Notes under the pieces: generated by a model | Seen by the model: the letters and a program-made list of their open reading frames with translations, nothing else | Database searches by the model: none | What the model was told of the DNA's origin: nothing | Program-made: the position numbers and the translations under genes | Shown: positions 1-7,428 of the stretch, in pieces | Position numbering within the stretch: position 1 is the stretch's first letter | Layout of the letters: each line of letters begins with the position of its first letter | Origin: Anaerolineaceae bacterium UBA5404 | GTDB taxonomy: Bacteria > Chloroflexota > Anaerolineae > Anaerolineales > Anaerolineaceae | Assembly (NCBI GenBank): GCA_002409625.1 | Contig: DHNY01000002.1 | Location: 168,855 to 198,929, forward strand | Length of the DNA stretch: 30,075 bases | Direction of reading: 5' to 3'

Positions 1-606
1 ATGCGCAAAGGCGTGAGTTTTATAGATCCATGGACCACAACCGTGCATCCAGAAGTTGAACTCGCCCAGGATGTGGTGCTTGAGCCTAACACCATGCTGC
101 TGGGGCAAACCAAGGTCGGCAAAAACAGCATCATCGGACCCAACACAACCCTCATCAGCACCATTGTTGGCGAGCATTGTCGCATTGACCACAGTGTGAG
201 CGAATTTGCTCAGATAGGCAATAATGTGACGATGGGTCCATTTGCGCATCTGCGCAAGGGCGCCGTTTTGAAGGATAATGTGCACGTTGGAAACTTTGGC
301 GAGGTAAAGGACTCAGTGCTTGGTGAAGGCACCAAGATGGGGCACTTCTCTTACATCGGCAATGCTGAGATTGGCAAGGATGTTAATATCGGCGCAGGCA
401 CGATTACTTGTAATTACGATGGCAAAAACAAACATCAAACCGTGATTGGTGATAATGCCTTTATTGGTAGTGACACCATGCTTGTTGCACCTCTAAAGAT
501 TGGAAAAAACGCCACAACTGCAGCTGGATCTGTGGTAACCCGGGATGTGCCGGATGACACCTTGGTTATTGGTGCGCCTGCCAAACCGAAAGAAAGAAAG
601 GATTAA
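1..606 (+). CDS. glmU: GlmU C-terminal acetyltransferase half (5' truncated by window edge)
   Basis: C-terminal part of bifunctional N-acetylglucosamine-1-phosphate uridyltransferase / glucosamine-1-phosphate acetyltransferase, which makes UDP-GlcNAc for cell-wall and envelope glycans in the cytoplasm. The 201 visible residues are a left-handed beta-helix of imperfect hexapeptide repeats (for example IGKNSIIGPNT, IGKDVNIGAGT). They include the GlmU hallmarks GTITCNYDGKNKHQT, the VGNFGEVKDS segment and MGHFSYIGNAEIG, whose His corresponds to the catalytic His of the acetyltransferase. The first residues, MRKGVSFIDP, match the usual internal junction after the uridyltransferase domain, so the ATG at base 1 is probably internal and the gene continues left of the window. 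Full-length GlmU is about 450-460 residues. A stand-alone acetyltransferase is possible but less likely. The next gene starts one base after the stop. Confidence 0.88.
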   Translation: MRKGVSFIDPWTTTVHPEVELAQDVVLEPNTMLLGQTKVGKNSIIGPNTTLISTIVGEHCRIDHSVSEFAQIGNNVTMGPFAHLRKGAVLKDNVHVGNFGEVKDSVLGEGTKMGHFSYIGNAEIGKDVNIGAGTITCNYDGKNKHQTVIGDNAFIGSDTMLVAPLKIGKNATTAAGSVVTRDVPDDTLVIGAPAKPKERKD

Positions 607-607
607 T

Positions 608-1879
608 GTGAAAGAACTTCCCTGGCTATTGACGCTATTTGGCATCGCTGTATTGCTGGATATGATTACAGCAGCTGCCAAAGCTGCTTATACGCACGCG
701 CAACTGCCTAATTTGTTAATCGTTTTTGAAAAAGAACCCCATAAAGCCGAAAAGACGCTCAAGGTTGCTGAAAAAGTTGGTTTACGCACTTCCTTGCGCC
801 TTTCCATCGCCTTTGCGCACTTGATGTTGGGTGTGTTGACGGCACTCATTGTGCGCTATTTTATGCCAGACTTGCATTTTGCCTGGGTGCTTTTGATAGC
901 TCTTGGCGTTTTGTTCTTGATTAGTTTGCTTGAATACCTCATCGAACACGGCGTTTTGAACGCGCCAGAAAAAGCTGCGCATACCTGGCGGTATTTAGCG
1001 AGTTTGATACATCTCTTGTTCAGACCTTTGACCATCGTGATGGCAGGATTGCTTGGTCCTCACGCGGAGGTCAATCAACCCGCCGTTACAGATGAAGCCC
1101 TGAGAGACTGGGTTGCCCTGGAGCAGGCTGAAGGCATGCTCGAAAAGGGTGAGCGCGAGATGATTTACTCTATTTTTCAATTTAGCGAAACCCTTACCAA
1201 GGAAATCATGGTGCCGCGCATGGATGTGTTGGCACTGGACATTGATACAACCATAAGCCAGGCAAGGCAAGAGTTTATCAACGCGGGACATTCACGCGTG
1301 CCGGTTTATGAAGATGTGATTGATAATATTGTTGGTTTGCTTTATGCCAAGGACCTTTTGGCAGTTGTCGACGGGGATGAAACCATCGCTTCGCAACGAA
1401 AGCTTTTGCGCACGGCTTATTTTGTGCCAGAAGCCAAAAAGGTGGACGAACTTCTTACCGAAATGCAAAGCAGAGGAGTGCATTTAGCGCTCGTTGTTGA
1501 TGAATATGGTGGTTTTGCGGGTGTGGTAACCCTTGAAGACATCGTGGAAGAAATTGTGGGCGAAATCCGTGATGAATATGACACCGGCGAAGAGCAGCTT
1601 TACACCAAGCTCTCAGACAATGAGTTTTTCATTCTTGGGCGCGCAACCATTGATGAGTTTAACGAAATTACAGGCTTGAACCTCTCAGACGAGTATGCAG
1701 ATACCCTGGGTGGCTACTTGTATGGTCAAATAGGACGTGTGCCTGAACCAGGAGAACGCGTTTTGAGTGATGGGGTTGAGTTTATTATTGAACAGGTGCA
1801 TGCCCGCCGTATCCTTACGGTGAAGGTGCGTTTGGGCGCAGAAGAAGAAAACGAAACGGAGACTAAGAGCCATGATTGA
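608..1879 (+). CDS. CNNM (DUF21)/CBS/CorC-domain membrane protein, HlyC/CorC family
   Basis: Membrane protein of the hemolysin C / CorC / CNNM family, whose members are linked to magnesium and other cation efflux. About four hydrophobic segments fill residues 1-150. Two CBS repeats follow (VPRMDVLALDIDTTISQARQ ... SRVPVYEDVIDNIVGLLYAK, then VVDEYGGFAGVVTLEDIVEE). A C-terminal CorC_HlyC domain contains YADTLGGYLYGQIGRVPEPG. I chose the GTG at 608 because AAAGAAAGGA sits just upstream of it and the protein then begins VKELPWLLTLFGIAVLL, a normal first membrane helix. An upstream ATG at 545 would overlap glmU by about 60 bases and add an unmotivated Arg-rich stretch. The product is 423 residues. 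It overlaps the next gene by 8 bases, suggesting co-transcription. Family assignment is firm; the transported ion is not known. Confidence 0.88.
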   Translation: MKELPWLLTLFGIAVLLDMITAAAKAAYTHAQLPNLLIVFEKEPHKAEKTLKVAEKVGLRTSLRLSIAFAHLMLGVLTALIVRYFMPDLHFAWVLLIALGVLFLISLLEYLIEHGVLNAPEKAAHTWRYLASLIHLLFRPLTIVMAGLLGPHAEVNQPAVTDEALRDWVALEQAEGMLEKGEREMIYSIFQFSETLTKEIMVPRMDVLALDIDTTISQARQEFINAGHSRVPVYEDVIDNIVGLLYAKDLLAVVDGDETIASQRKLLRTAYFVPEAKKVDELLTEMQSRGVHLALVVDEYGGFAGVVTLEDIVEEIVGEIRDEYDTGEEQLYTKLSDNEFFILGRATIDEFNEITGLNLSDEYADTLGGYLYGQIGRVPEPGERVLSDGVEFIIEQVHARRILTVKVRLGAEEENETETKSHD

Positions 1880-2285
1880 CCCAAACATCATTGAGCAAAT
1901 GAAAAAGGTGGCGGTTGATTATGCCCAAGGTGCTTACGCACCTTATTCTGGCTATCCGGTTGGCGCGGCTGTTTTAGGTGAGGATGGCAAAATTTACGGT
2001 GGCTGTAACATCGAAAACGCGGCTTACCCATCGGGTATTTGTGCCGAACGTGTGGCGATCTTTAAAGCTGTTTCTGAGGGTAACCGTAAGCTTTTGGCGG
2101 TGGTTGTGAGTACGCCAAATGGTGGTTCACCCTGTGGCGCGTGCAGGCAGGTTATGCGCGAATTTGTGGATAATCTAACATCTGTATTCATCCTTGATGG
2201 AAAGGGCGAACTGCGGGCAGAAATGCCCTTTACAACGCTTTTACCGCGGTCTTTTGGACCAGAAAGTCTTGAAGTTGATGAGTAG
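1872..2285 (+). CDS. cdd: Cytidine deaminase
   Basis: Zinc-dependent deaminase converting cytidine and deoxycytidine to uridine and deoxyuridine in pyrimidine salvage, in the cytoplasm. The 137 residues match the short tetrameric class. The catalytic motif CAERVA provides zinc ligand C57 and proton-shuttling E59, and PCGACRQ provides ligands C88 and C91. The substrate-binding stretch YSGYPVGAAVL and the GCNIENAAYPSG segment are intact. The start overlaps the end of the CBS-domain gene by 8 bases, so the two are probably translated from one message. The uracil salvage enzyme Upp is also in this window but 15 kb away on the other strand. Confidence 0.95.
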   Translation: MIDPNIIEQMKKVAVDYAQGAYAPYSGYPVGAAVLGEDGKIYGGCNIENAAYPSGICAERVAIFKAVSEGNRKLLAVVVSTPNGGSPCGACRQVMREFVDNLTSVFILDGKGELRAEMPFTTLLPRSFGPESLEVDE

Positions 2286-2317
2286 ATTTATCGCTCATTT
2301 GCTTTGGTTGAGATGAA

Positions 2318-3076
2318 ATGAATCAACGCGCATCGCGCTCGTATCGCACTCAGGCGATTGTGCTTAAACATCGTGAGTATGGCGAGGCTGATCGCGTTCT
2401 TACCCTGTATAGTTTAGAGCACGGCAAACTACAAGCCATTGCCAAAGGCGTTCGAAAGCTAAAAAGCCGTAAGGCGGGGCATCTTGAGCCTTTTACGCTG
2501 GTGGCATTACAGCTTGCCAAAGGGCGCACCTGGGAAGTGGTTGCCCAGGCTGAAGCCCAAAAAACCTTCCAAAACATTCGCAAAGAGCTAAGCCTTACTG
2601 CGCAAGCAGCCTATTTGCTGGAATTGGTGGACCGCTTTAGTTATGAAGAAGGTCCAAACCGGGCGCTATTTCAAACCCTGGCTGAAGGTTTGCAAAGGCT
2701 TGATGATGGTTTTTCACCAGAGACAGTGGTTCATTATTTTGAGTTGCGCCTTTTGTCTTTAATTGGTTTTAAGCCAGAACTCAACCGCTGTCTGGCTTGT
2801 GAGGCGGAAATTAAGCCCGAAGCGCAATACTACTCTCCAAAATTGGGTGGTGTGCTTTGCCCAAAATGTTTCTCGGCTGATCCCACCGCCTGGCGGATCT
2901 CGCTTAACGCGCTAAAGTATTTACGCTACTTTCAACGTTCACCCTGGTCAAAAATCAAAGGGCGCGTGATACCGGTGGAGGTGGAGCAAGAGATCAAGCA
3001 CCTCATTCAGCATCATTTAACCTATCTCTTGGAATACAATCTCAAAACGCCAGGTTTTATAAAATCAATTGATTAA
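2318..3076 (+). CDS. recO: DNA repair protein RecO
   Basis: RecO of the RecFOR pathway, which binds single-stranded DNA and helps load RecA at gaps and in double-strand break repair. The N-terminal OB-fold region reads TQAIVLKHREYGEADRVLTL followed by GKLQAIAKGVRK, both typical of RecO. A helical middle region follows, with a four-cysteine zinc site at C158/C161 (CLACE) and C181/C184 (CPKCF). At 252 residues the length is normal for the family. It begins 32 bases after cdd. The 146 bases behind it, up to the MBL-fold gene, hold a candidate promoter, so the transcription unit may end here. Confidence 0.93.
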   Translation: MNQRASRSYRTQAIVLKHREYGEADRVLTLYSLEHGKLQAIAKGVRKLKSRKAGHLEPFTLVALQLAKGRTWEVVAQAEAQKTFQNIRKELSLTAQAAYLLELVDRFSYEEGPNRALFQTLAEGLQRLDDGFSPETVVHYFELRLLSLIGFKPELNRCLACEAEIKPEAQYYSPKLGGVLCPKCFSADPTAWRISLNALKYLRYFQRSPWSKIKGRVIPVEVEQEIKHLIQHHLTYLLEYNLKTPGFIKSID

Positions 3077-3154
3077 GGCTTTGTTCCCGAGGTTTGGGCT
3101 GCGCGTAGATTTTGTTTATTTGCGCGGACAATGGTGAGGCACAAGCCAAAAGAC

Positions 3155-3183
3155 TTTCAGCTCCCTCGTCAAACTGATATAAT
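3155..3183 (+). promoter_or_regulatory. Candidate promoter ahead of the MBL-fold gene
   Basis: A perfect TATAAT at 3178-3183 lies 40 bases before the ATG at 3223. The hexamer 17 bases upstream (TTTCAG, 3155-3160) is a poor -35, so this rests mainly on the -10 box and on the 146-base gap after recO. Confidence 0.4.
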
Positions 3184-3222
3184 AAAGGAGCCTCGTGATC
3201 GATACTGAGGCACGGAGGACTT

Positions 3223-3873
3223 ATGGAAATTACTTGGTATGGACATTCATGTTTTCGATTTGTAGAACGCGGTGTTGCCAGCGTGGTAACAGATCCTTTT
3301 GATTCTAAAATTGCTGGATACAACCCTCTCAAGCTTAAGGCAGACATTGCGACAGTAAGCTGTAATGACCTGGCGCACAATAATGTGAGCGTTATTCGCC
3401 CTGAACCTTTTGTCATCAATGGGCCCGGCGAGTATGAGCGCGGAGGTGTTTTTATTACGGGTATTCAAACCACACCGCTTAGCACCAATAACAAAGAATT
3501 GCGTAATACCTTGTATGTTTTTGATTATGGCAGCATGACCATTATGCATCTTGGGCAGGCGAATAACATCCCGCCTCAAAGTTCTGTTGAAGAGCTTGGG
3601 CAAATCAACATCGCTTTGGTGCCAGTGGGTGAGGGTGGCGCGATGAACGCTTCAAAGGCGGCTGAGTTGATTAGCATGCTTGAACCGAACATCGTTATCC
3701 CAATGCATTATGAAACGCCTCATTCCAAGTTGCCTCTTGAACCCCTCAGCAAATTCCTAAAAGAAATGGGCATTACCCAGCTGGAAACCATGGAAACCTA
3801 CAAGGCTACCGCTTCTTCCTTTACGGAAGAAACGCGTGTAATCGCCTTGGATCCAAAATTGATGGCACTCTAA
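3223..3873 (+). CDS. MBL-fold protein with degenerate metal-binding motif (UlaG-like)
   Basis: Member of the metallo-beta-lactamase fold superfamily, UlaG-like branch: it opens MEITWYGHSCFRF and continues with VVTDPF, then NGPGEYERGGVFITGI. In active relatives the metal site begins with HxHxDH. Here the aligned segment is C47-N-D49-L-A51-H52, so three of four key residues differ. The later HxGD-type position reads MHLGQ, with Asp replaced by Gln. The final PMHYETP histidine is kept. The fold is therefore recognisable, but ordinary two-metal hydrolysis is doubtful. It could be a binding or structural protein, or use one metal. A good GGAGG-like site (GGAGGACTT) precedes the ATG. The hypothetical gene behind it starts one base after the stop, so the two are surely co-transcribed. 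At 216 residues it is normal for this branch. Confidence 0.8.
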   Translation: MEITWYGHSCFRFVERGVASVVTDPFDSKIAGYNPLKLKADIATVSCNDLAHNNVSVIRPEPFVINGPGEYERGGVFITGIQTTPLSTNNKELRNTLYVFDYGSMTIMHLGQANNIPPQSSVEELGQINIALVPVGEGGAMNASKAAELISMLEPNIVIPMHYETPHSKLPLEPLSKFLKEMGITQLETMETYKATASSFTEETRVIALDPKLMAL

Positions 3874-3874
3874 A

Positions 3875-4177
3875 ATGGCAGTAAAAGTAGTCATGACCTG
3901 GAACCTCAAACGAGGTAACGAACAAGAATATTTTGAGTTTGTGGTGGGCGAATACCTCCCTAAAGTGAACCAATTGGGTTTGGTACTGACCGATGCATGG
4001 TTAACCGCGTATGGCGAGCATCCAGCGATGTTGGTGGGTGGTACCATGCCCACGGTGACAAAAGCCAGACATCTTTTTGAATCAAATGCCTGGGTAGACC
4101 TGGAAAACGAGCTTTTGGATTATGTGGATGACTACACTGTTAAAGTGCTCGACTTGAAAGGTGGCTTCCAGTTTTAA
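3875..4177 (+). CDS. Hypothetical protein, 100 residues, possible dimeric alpha-beta barrel fold
   Basis: I do not recognise a named family. The protein is small and soluble, with no signal peptide or membrane helix. It opens with a strand (VKVVMTWNLKRG), then a helix (EQEYFEFVVGEYLPKVNQLG), further strands (LTDAWLTAYGEHPAMLVGGT), and a C-terminal helix and strand (VDDYTVKVLDLKGGFQF). This beta-alpha-beta-beta-alpha-beta order with an N-terminal KRGNEQEY resembles dimeric alpha/beta-barrel (ferredoxin-like) proteins such as NIPSNAP or antibiotic-biosynthesis monooxygenase relatives, but that is a shape argument only. It begins one base after the MBL-fold gene and its stop overlaps the mutY start (TAATG), so it sits in the middle of a translationally coupled trio. 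Confidence 0.75.
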   Translation: MAVKVVMTWNLKRGNEQEYFEFVVGEYLPKVNQLGLVLTDAWLTAYGEHPAMLVGGTMPTVTKARHLFESNAWVDLENELLDYVDDYTVKVLDLKGGFQF

Positions 4178-5271
4178 TGGGGCAATTTCAAAAGCGCTTA
4201 ATCGATTGGTATGACAAAAACGCCAGGGTACTCCCCTGGCGTTCTTCTGCCTCTCCATATCAGGTCTTGGTTTCAGAGTTCATGTTACAGCAAACCCAGG
4301 TTGATACCGTGTTGCCTTATTATGAGCGGTTTTTGGAAGCTTTCCCAAACCTTGAAGGGCTTGCAGCTGCCGATGAACAAGAGGTTTTAAAGCTCTGGGA
4401 AGGTTTGGGTTATTATCGCAGGGCGCTAAATTTGCATCGTAGCGCGCGCAAGGTTGTTGAGTGCTTTGATGGAAAACTGCCTTCAAATAGAGATGATTTG
4501 CTCAAACTGCCTGGGGTTGGACCATACACCGCTGCCGCGATTGCTTCCATCGCGTTTGGTGAGGCGGTAGCAGCTGTTGATGGGAACATCCGTAGGGTGT
4601 ATGCGCGTTTGTTTGCGGTTGAGGGCGCTTTGGGTGAAAAAGACACAGAAACAAAGTTGCAAAGCTTAGCTGCGGATAGCCTGTTGCGGGAAAGACCAGG
4701 TGACTATAACCAGGCTTTGATGGACTTAGGCGCGACGGTATGCCTGCCGCGAAAACCGATGTGTGACTCGTGCCCTTTGTTTGAGGTATGTTTGGCTTTT
4801 CAAAAAGGCTTGGTGGCAGCGTTGCCCCGAAGAAAGCCAAAGCCTAAAGTGCCTCATCTAACTATCGTTGCCGCGGTCCTCCAGGACGGCGAGAAAGTAC
4901 TCATCGCCCAGCGTGCCAAAGGTGATCTTTTGGGTGGGATGTGGGAGTTTCCTGGTGGAAAATTGGAAAAAAGCGATGCCAGTATGGAAGCCGGCTTAAA
5001 ACGCGAAATAATGGAAGAGTTGGGCGTGTTGATTGATGTTGGCGAACCCTTTGGTGTTTATAAGCATGCTTACACGCACTACAAAATTACCCTGCATGCC
5101 TTTTTGGCGCGTTTGAAAGCGGGTGAATCGCTTGACAAACCTCATGGCGAACCCGAGACTGAAGTGCTGGCATGGGTCTTGCCGGGCGATTTGATCAATT
5201 ATCCTATGGGCAAAGTCGACCGCTTGATTGCGGAAAAAGTTATAGCGCATAACTCTATTAACGCTCAATGA
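4177..5271 (+). CDS. mutY: A/G-specific adenine DNA glycosylase MutY
   Basis: Base-excision repair enzyme that removes adenine mispaired with 8-oxoguanine. The glycosylase core has the catalytic Glu E34 in SEFMLQQTQVDTV, a helix-hairpin-helix LPGVGPYTAAAIAS and the catalytic Asp D135 in VDGNIRRV. A 4Fe-4S loop has cysteines 189, 196, 199 and 205 (CLPRKPMCDSCPLFEVC). The C-terminal domain (from about residue 225) is a Nudix-type 8-oxoG recognition module. Its Nudix box is nearly canonical, GGKLEKSDASMEAG then LKREIMEELGV, but has one extra residue between the Gly pair and the REXXEE core. The length of 364 is typical. The ATG overlaps the stop of the preceding gene by one base. Confidence 0.95.
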   Translation: MGQFQKRLIDWYDKNARVLPWRSSASPYQVLVSEFMLQQTQVDTVLPYYERFLEAFPNLEGLAAADEQEVLKLWEGLGYYRRALNLHRSARKVVECFDGKLPSNRDDLLKLPGVGPYTAAAIASIAFGEAVAAVDGNIRRVYARLFAVEGALGEKDTETKLQSLAADSLLRERPGDYNQALMDLGATVCLPRKPMCDSCPLFEVCLAFQKGLVAALPRRKPKPKVPHLTIVAAVLQDGEKVLIAQRAKGDLLGGMWEFPGGKLEKSDASMEAGLKREIMEELGVLIDVGEPFGVYKHAYTHYKITLHAFLARLKAGESLDKPHGEPETEVLAWVLPGDLINYPMGKVDRLIAEKVIAHNSINAQ

Positions 5272-5292
5272 GATGTGTTTTTTAAATCAATT

Positions 5293-5322
5293 TTGACAAC
5301 AACCAAAAATCTAGACTAAAAT
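5293..5322 (+). promoter_or_regulatory. Promoter of the A/B gene cluster
   Basis: A perfect TTGACA (5293-5298), an 18-base spacer and TAAAAT (5317-5322) lie 40 bases before the first A gene, in an AT-rich 91-base gap after mutY. It is the clearest sigma-70-type promoter ahead of the cluster. Later gaps in the cluster hold nothing as good, so it probably drives A1 through B4. Confidence 0.65.
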
Positions 5323-5362
5323 GATTGGCAGAAATTAGTTTTTTGATTGTTAGGTAATTAAT

Positions 5363-6844
5363 ATGACAATAAATGAAGATACACCCAAGAAGAAAAAAGA
5401 ACCATTCTTATATGTTTTAAGCCTTATTGCTTCTTGGCTAATTGCCCTTTTCCCTTGTATTTTTCTAATCAATCAGAATTTCAAATTACTTGGTTCAGAC
5501 GATTTATGGCTGGCAATAGGTGTTGTGAGCCTGCATTGGTTCCTGTTGTTGTTGATTAATCTGGCCATTTTCCGTGAAGGTCACAAGGCCTCATTAGCGA
5601 CAATCATTGCCGTCCTGCCCTTGAGCTTGTTCAACACAGGGCTTGGAATTGTGCAAGGCTTTTTACCCGGCTTTTTTTATTGGCATGGACTTATATTATT
5701 CCTGATTGTTTATGGTGTGATTTGTTTCCTTATCTTCCAAAAACTCCAGCAAAAGAACGCATTTAAGATAAACATCATTTTTGGAGCCGTGTTTTTGGCT
5801 TTAATTCTCTTTAACACTATTCCCATGCTTGTAAAAAACCTGGCAGAAAAGAAATATGTGGAACGGCCAAAGGCAACCGCAATTAACCATGATTTGCCTT
5901 CAAGTCACAACCGGGAAACTTTGCCCAATATCTACTTATTTCTTTTTGATGAGTATAGTGGTAAAGAGGCAATGAATAGGTACTATGGTTACGATAACCA
6001 AAAATTTTATAACAGATTAAACGAGCTTGGGTTCAACATTTCACATTCCAGCCGGAACTATGTTGCACTAACGAAGGTTGAACTGCCGAATTTGCTGAAT
6101 TTGTCCGTTGACGGAGATAATTATACAGAAGCTGAAAAAGATGCTTTAATGCAAAATCCCACCTTGTTTAATATCCTCAAATCCTTGGGTTATGACATTG
6201 CCATCATTAATGATCAAAATATGATATCCACCCCAGCCACTTTCTTTAAATACCGCTTTGAGTCACAAGGTGTCTTTCAAGTGGATGAGAGTTTATTGAC
6301 TTTACTGATTGATAAGTCGGTTTACTTTCCTTTTAGAAGTGTTGCAAAAGGCGCCAGGTTGCATGAAATTCATGAGATGTTTGATTATGCCAACAAGTTG
6401 GATGAGCTGCAAAGTTCAAACCTGTTTTCCTTTGGATACTTTTTATTCCCACACAATCCTTTTGTGGTTGATGAATTTGGCAATGACCTGAACGTAAGCG
6501 ATTATAGGAATTGGAATGACCCTGATGTCTATGTTGGGCAAGTGAAATACGCTAACAAGTTGATATTAAATCTGGTTGAGGGCATATTGGCAAAAGATCC
6601 CGAAGCGAGCATCATCTTAATGTCTGACCACGCATCCCGGTGGATTTTCCGTCAGTATAATAATGCTGAAATAGAGATAGAAGATTACGATTTGGAAAAT
6701 TATTACGCGCGCAACATCTTAAACGCGGTCTATCTTTCAGGTAAAAAAATTGACATTGAAGGCTATTCCGGCATTAATACCCTTAGAACGGTTTTGGATG
6801 AGTTGTTTTCGTTGAACTTAGGCTTGATTGAAGAGGCGGAATAA
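5363..6844 (+). CDS. A1: five-helix membrane protein with extracytoplasmic sulfatase/alkaline-phosphatase-superfamily domain
   Basis: The 493-residue protein has five hydrophobic segments (about residues 11-32, 46-70, 76-100, 105-128 and 134-157), then an outside domain from about 185. That layout is known from lipoteichoic acid synthase and EptA-type transferases. Superfamily features seen: the metal-binding start NIYLFLFDEYSG (D196, E197), the likely nucleophile T237 in ALTKVELPNLLNL, a FPHNPF segment with H364, and the second metal motif MSDHA (D422, H423). The other four copies have DHG there, so A1 deviates. The C-terminal tail EGYSGINTLRTVLDELF is conserved in all copies. A predicted promoter lies 40 bases upstream and B1 starts four bases after the stop. 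It may transfer or hydrolyse phosphate- or sulfate-type groups on envelope glycans; the substrate is unknown. Confidence 0.82.
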   Translation: MTINEDTPKKKKEPFLYVLSLIASWLIALFPCIFLINQNFKLLGSDDLWLAIGVVSLHWFLLLLINLAIFREGHKASLATIIAVLPLSLFNTGLGIVQGFLPGFFYWHGLILFLIVYGVICFLIFQKLQQKNAFKINIIFGAVFLALILFNTIPMLVKNLAEKKYVERPKATAINHDLPSSHNRETLPNIYLFLFDEYSGKEAMNRYYGYDNQKFYNRLNELGFNISHSSRNYVALTKVELPNLLNLSVDGDNYTEAEKDALMQNPTLFNILKSLGYDIAIINDQNMISTPATFFKYRFESQGVFQVDESLLTLLIDKSVYFPFRSVAKGARLHEIHEMFDYANKLDELQSSNLFSFGYFLFPHNPFVVDEFGNDLNVSDYRNWNDPDVYVGQVKYANKLILNLVEGILAKDPEASIILMSDHASRWIFRQYNNAEIEIEDYDLENYYARNILNAVYLSGKKIDIEGYSGINTLRTVLDELFSLNLGLIEEAE

Positions 6845-6848
6845 TCTG

Positions 6849-7364
6849 ATGAATAAATCTTATAAAATTCTCCTGGCTTTTGTGGTTGCTGGCCTTGTAC
6901 TTCTTCTGTTTTCTACAAAGATTGTATTGTTGGTGACCGGGAATGCCTTGGAGAAAAAGCAAATAGACACCACGATTACATCCCCGGATTTGCATTATCA
7001 CATAGACATCATTTCACCTCCAGAAGGCTTGCTTAGGTCTGTTTTTATCAGAGGCTGGGCTTTTGATACCAAATATCAAGCAGACACTAAACGCCAAATA
7101 ACGATGATATTAAAGTCTGACACCTTTGCTTATGAAATCCCGACTTTTTCAGAGAGCAGAGAAGATGTTAGGGACGCCTTTCCGCGTTACGCATTAACTG
7201 CAAATGATTTGGGTTTTGGTGGCACATTTTCTTCAATCGCTATCCAAGAGGGTAAATACGAGTTGTTTTTAAAAGTTGGGGAAGTTGGAGCTGAGCCAGC
7301 TCTGTTGAAAACGAATAAAACTTTTATAAAAGAGGGCGTTCGATTTGAAGAAGTTTTGCCCTAG
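6849..7364 (+). CDS. B1: membrane-anchored GWAF-domain protein, partner of A1
   Basis: No named family is recognised. The 171-residue protein starts MNKSYKILLAFVVAGLVLL, one N-terminal membrane helix followed by FSTKIVLLVTGN, and the rest should lie outside. The outside part is beta-rich and carries conserved marks shared by all four B copies: QIDT, SPD, a GLL, then RGWAFD, ILKSD, YEI, an R-x-DV pair (SREDVRDAF), LGF, GKYELFLKV and a final FIKEGVRFEE. From memory, similar GW-(A)-F plus RPDV-like domains occur near sulfatase-like envelope genes in other bacteria; this is recollection, not a search. The ATG at 6849 is preferred because it directly precedes the conserved N-terminus. GAGG inside the last A1 codons lies 12 bases upstream. 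Confidence 0.72.
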   Translation: MNKSYKILLAFVVAGLVLLLFSTKIVLLVTGNALEKKQIDTTITSPDLHYHIDIISPPEGLLRSVFIRGWAFDTKYQADTKRQITMILKSDTFAYEIPTFSESREDVRDAFPRYALTANDLGFGGTFSSIAIQEGKYELFLKVGEVGAEPALLKTNKTFIKEGVRFEEVLP

Positions 7365-7370
7365 AATAGC

Positions 7371-7421
7371 TGATTAGCTTTATAAAGTGGGCAAACAAAT
7401 GAATAAAAAAATTGATTAGCT
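7371..7421 (+). repeat. Short direct repeat TGATTAGCT in the B1-A2 gap
   Basis: The 9-base word TGATTAGCT occurs at 7371-7379 and 7413-7421, flanking most of the 64-base gap between B1 and A2. It could be a regulator site or a chance or duplication remnant. Confidence 0.45.
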
Positions 7422-7428
7422 GAAGAAT

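Noticed and set aside
545..607. A longer start for the CBS-domain membrane protein inside glmU.
   Set aside because: It would overlap glmU by about 60 bases and add MCRMTPWLLVRLPNRKKER before the normal helix; the GTG at 608 has a good ribosome site.
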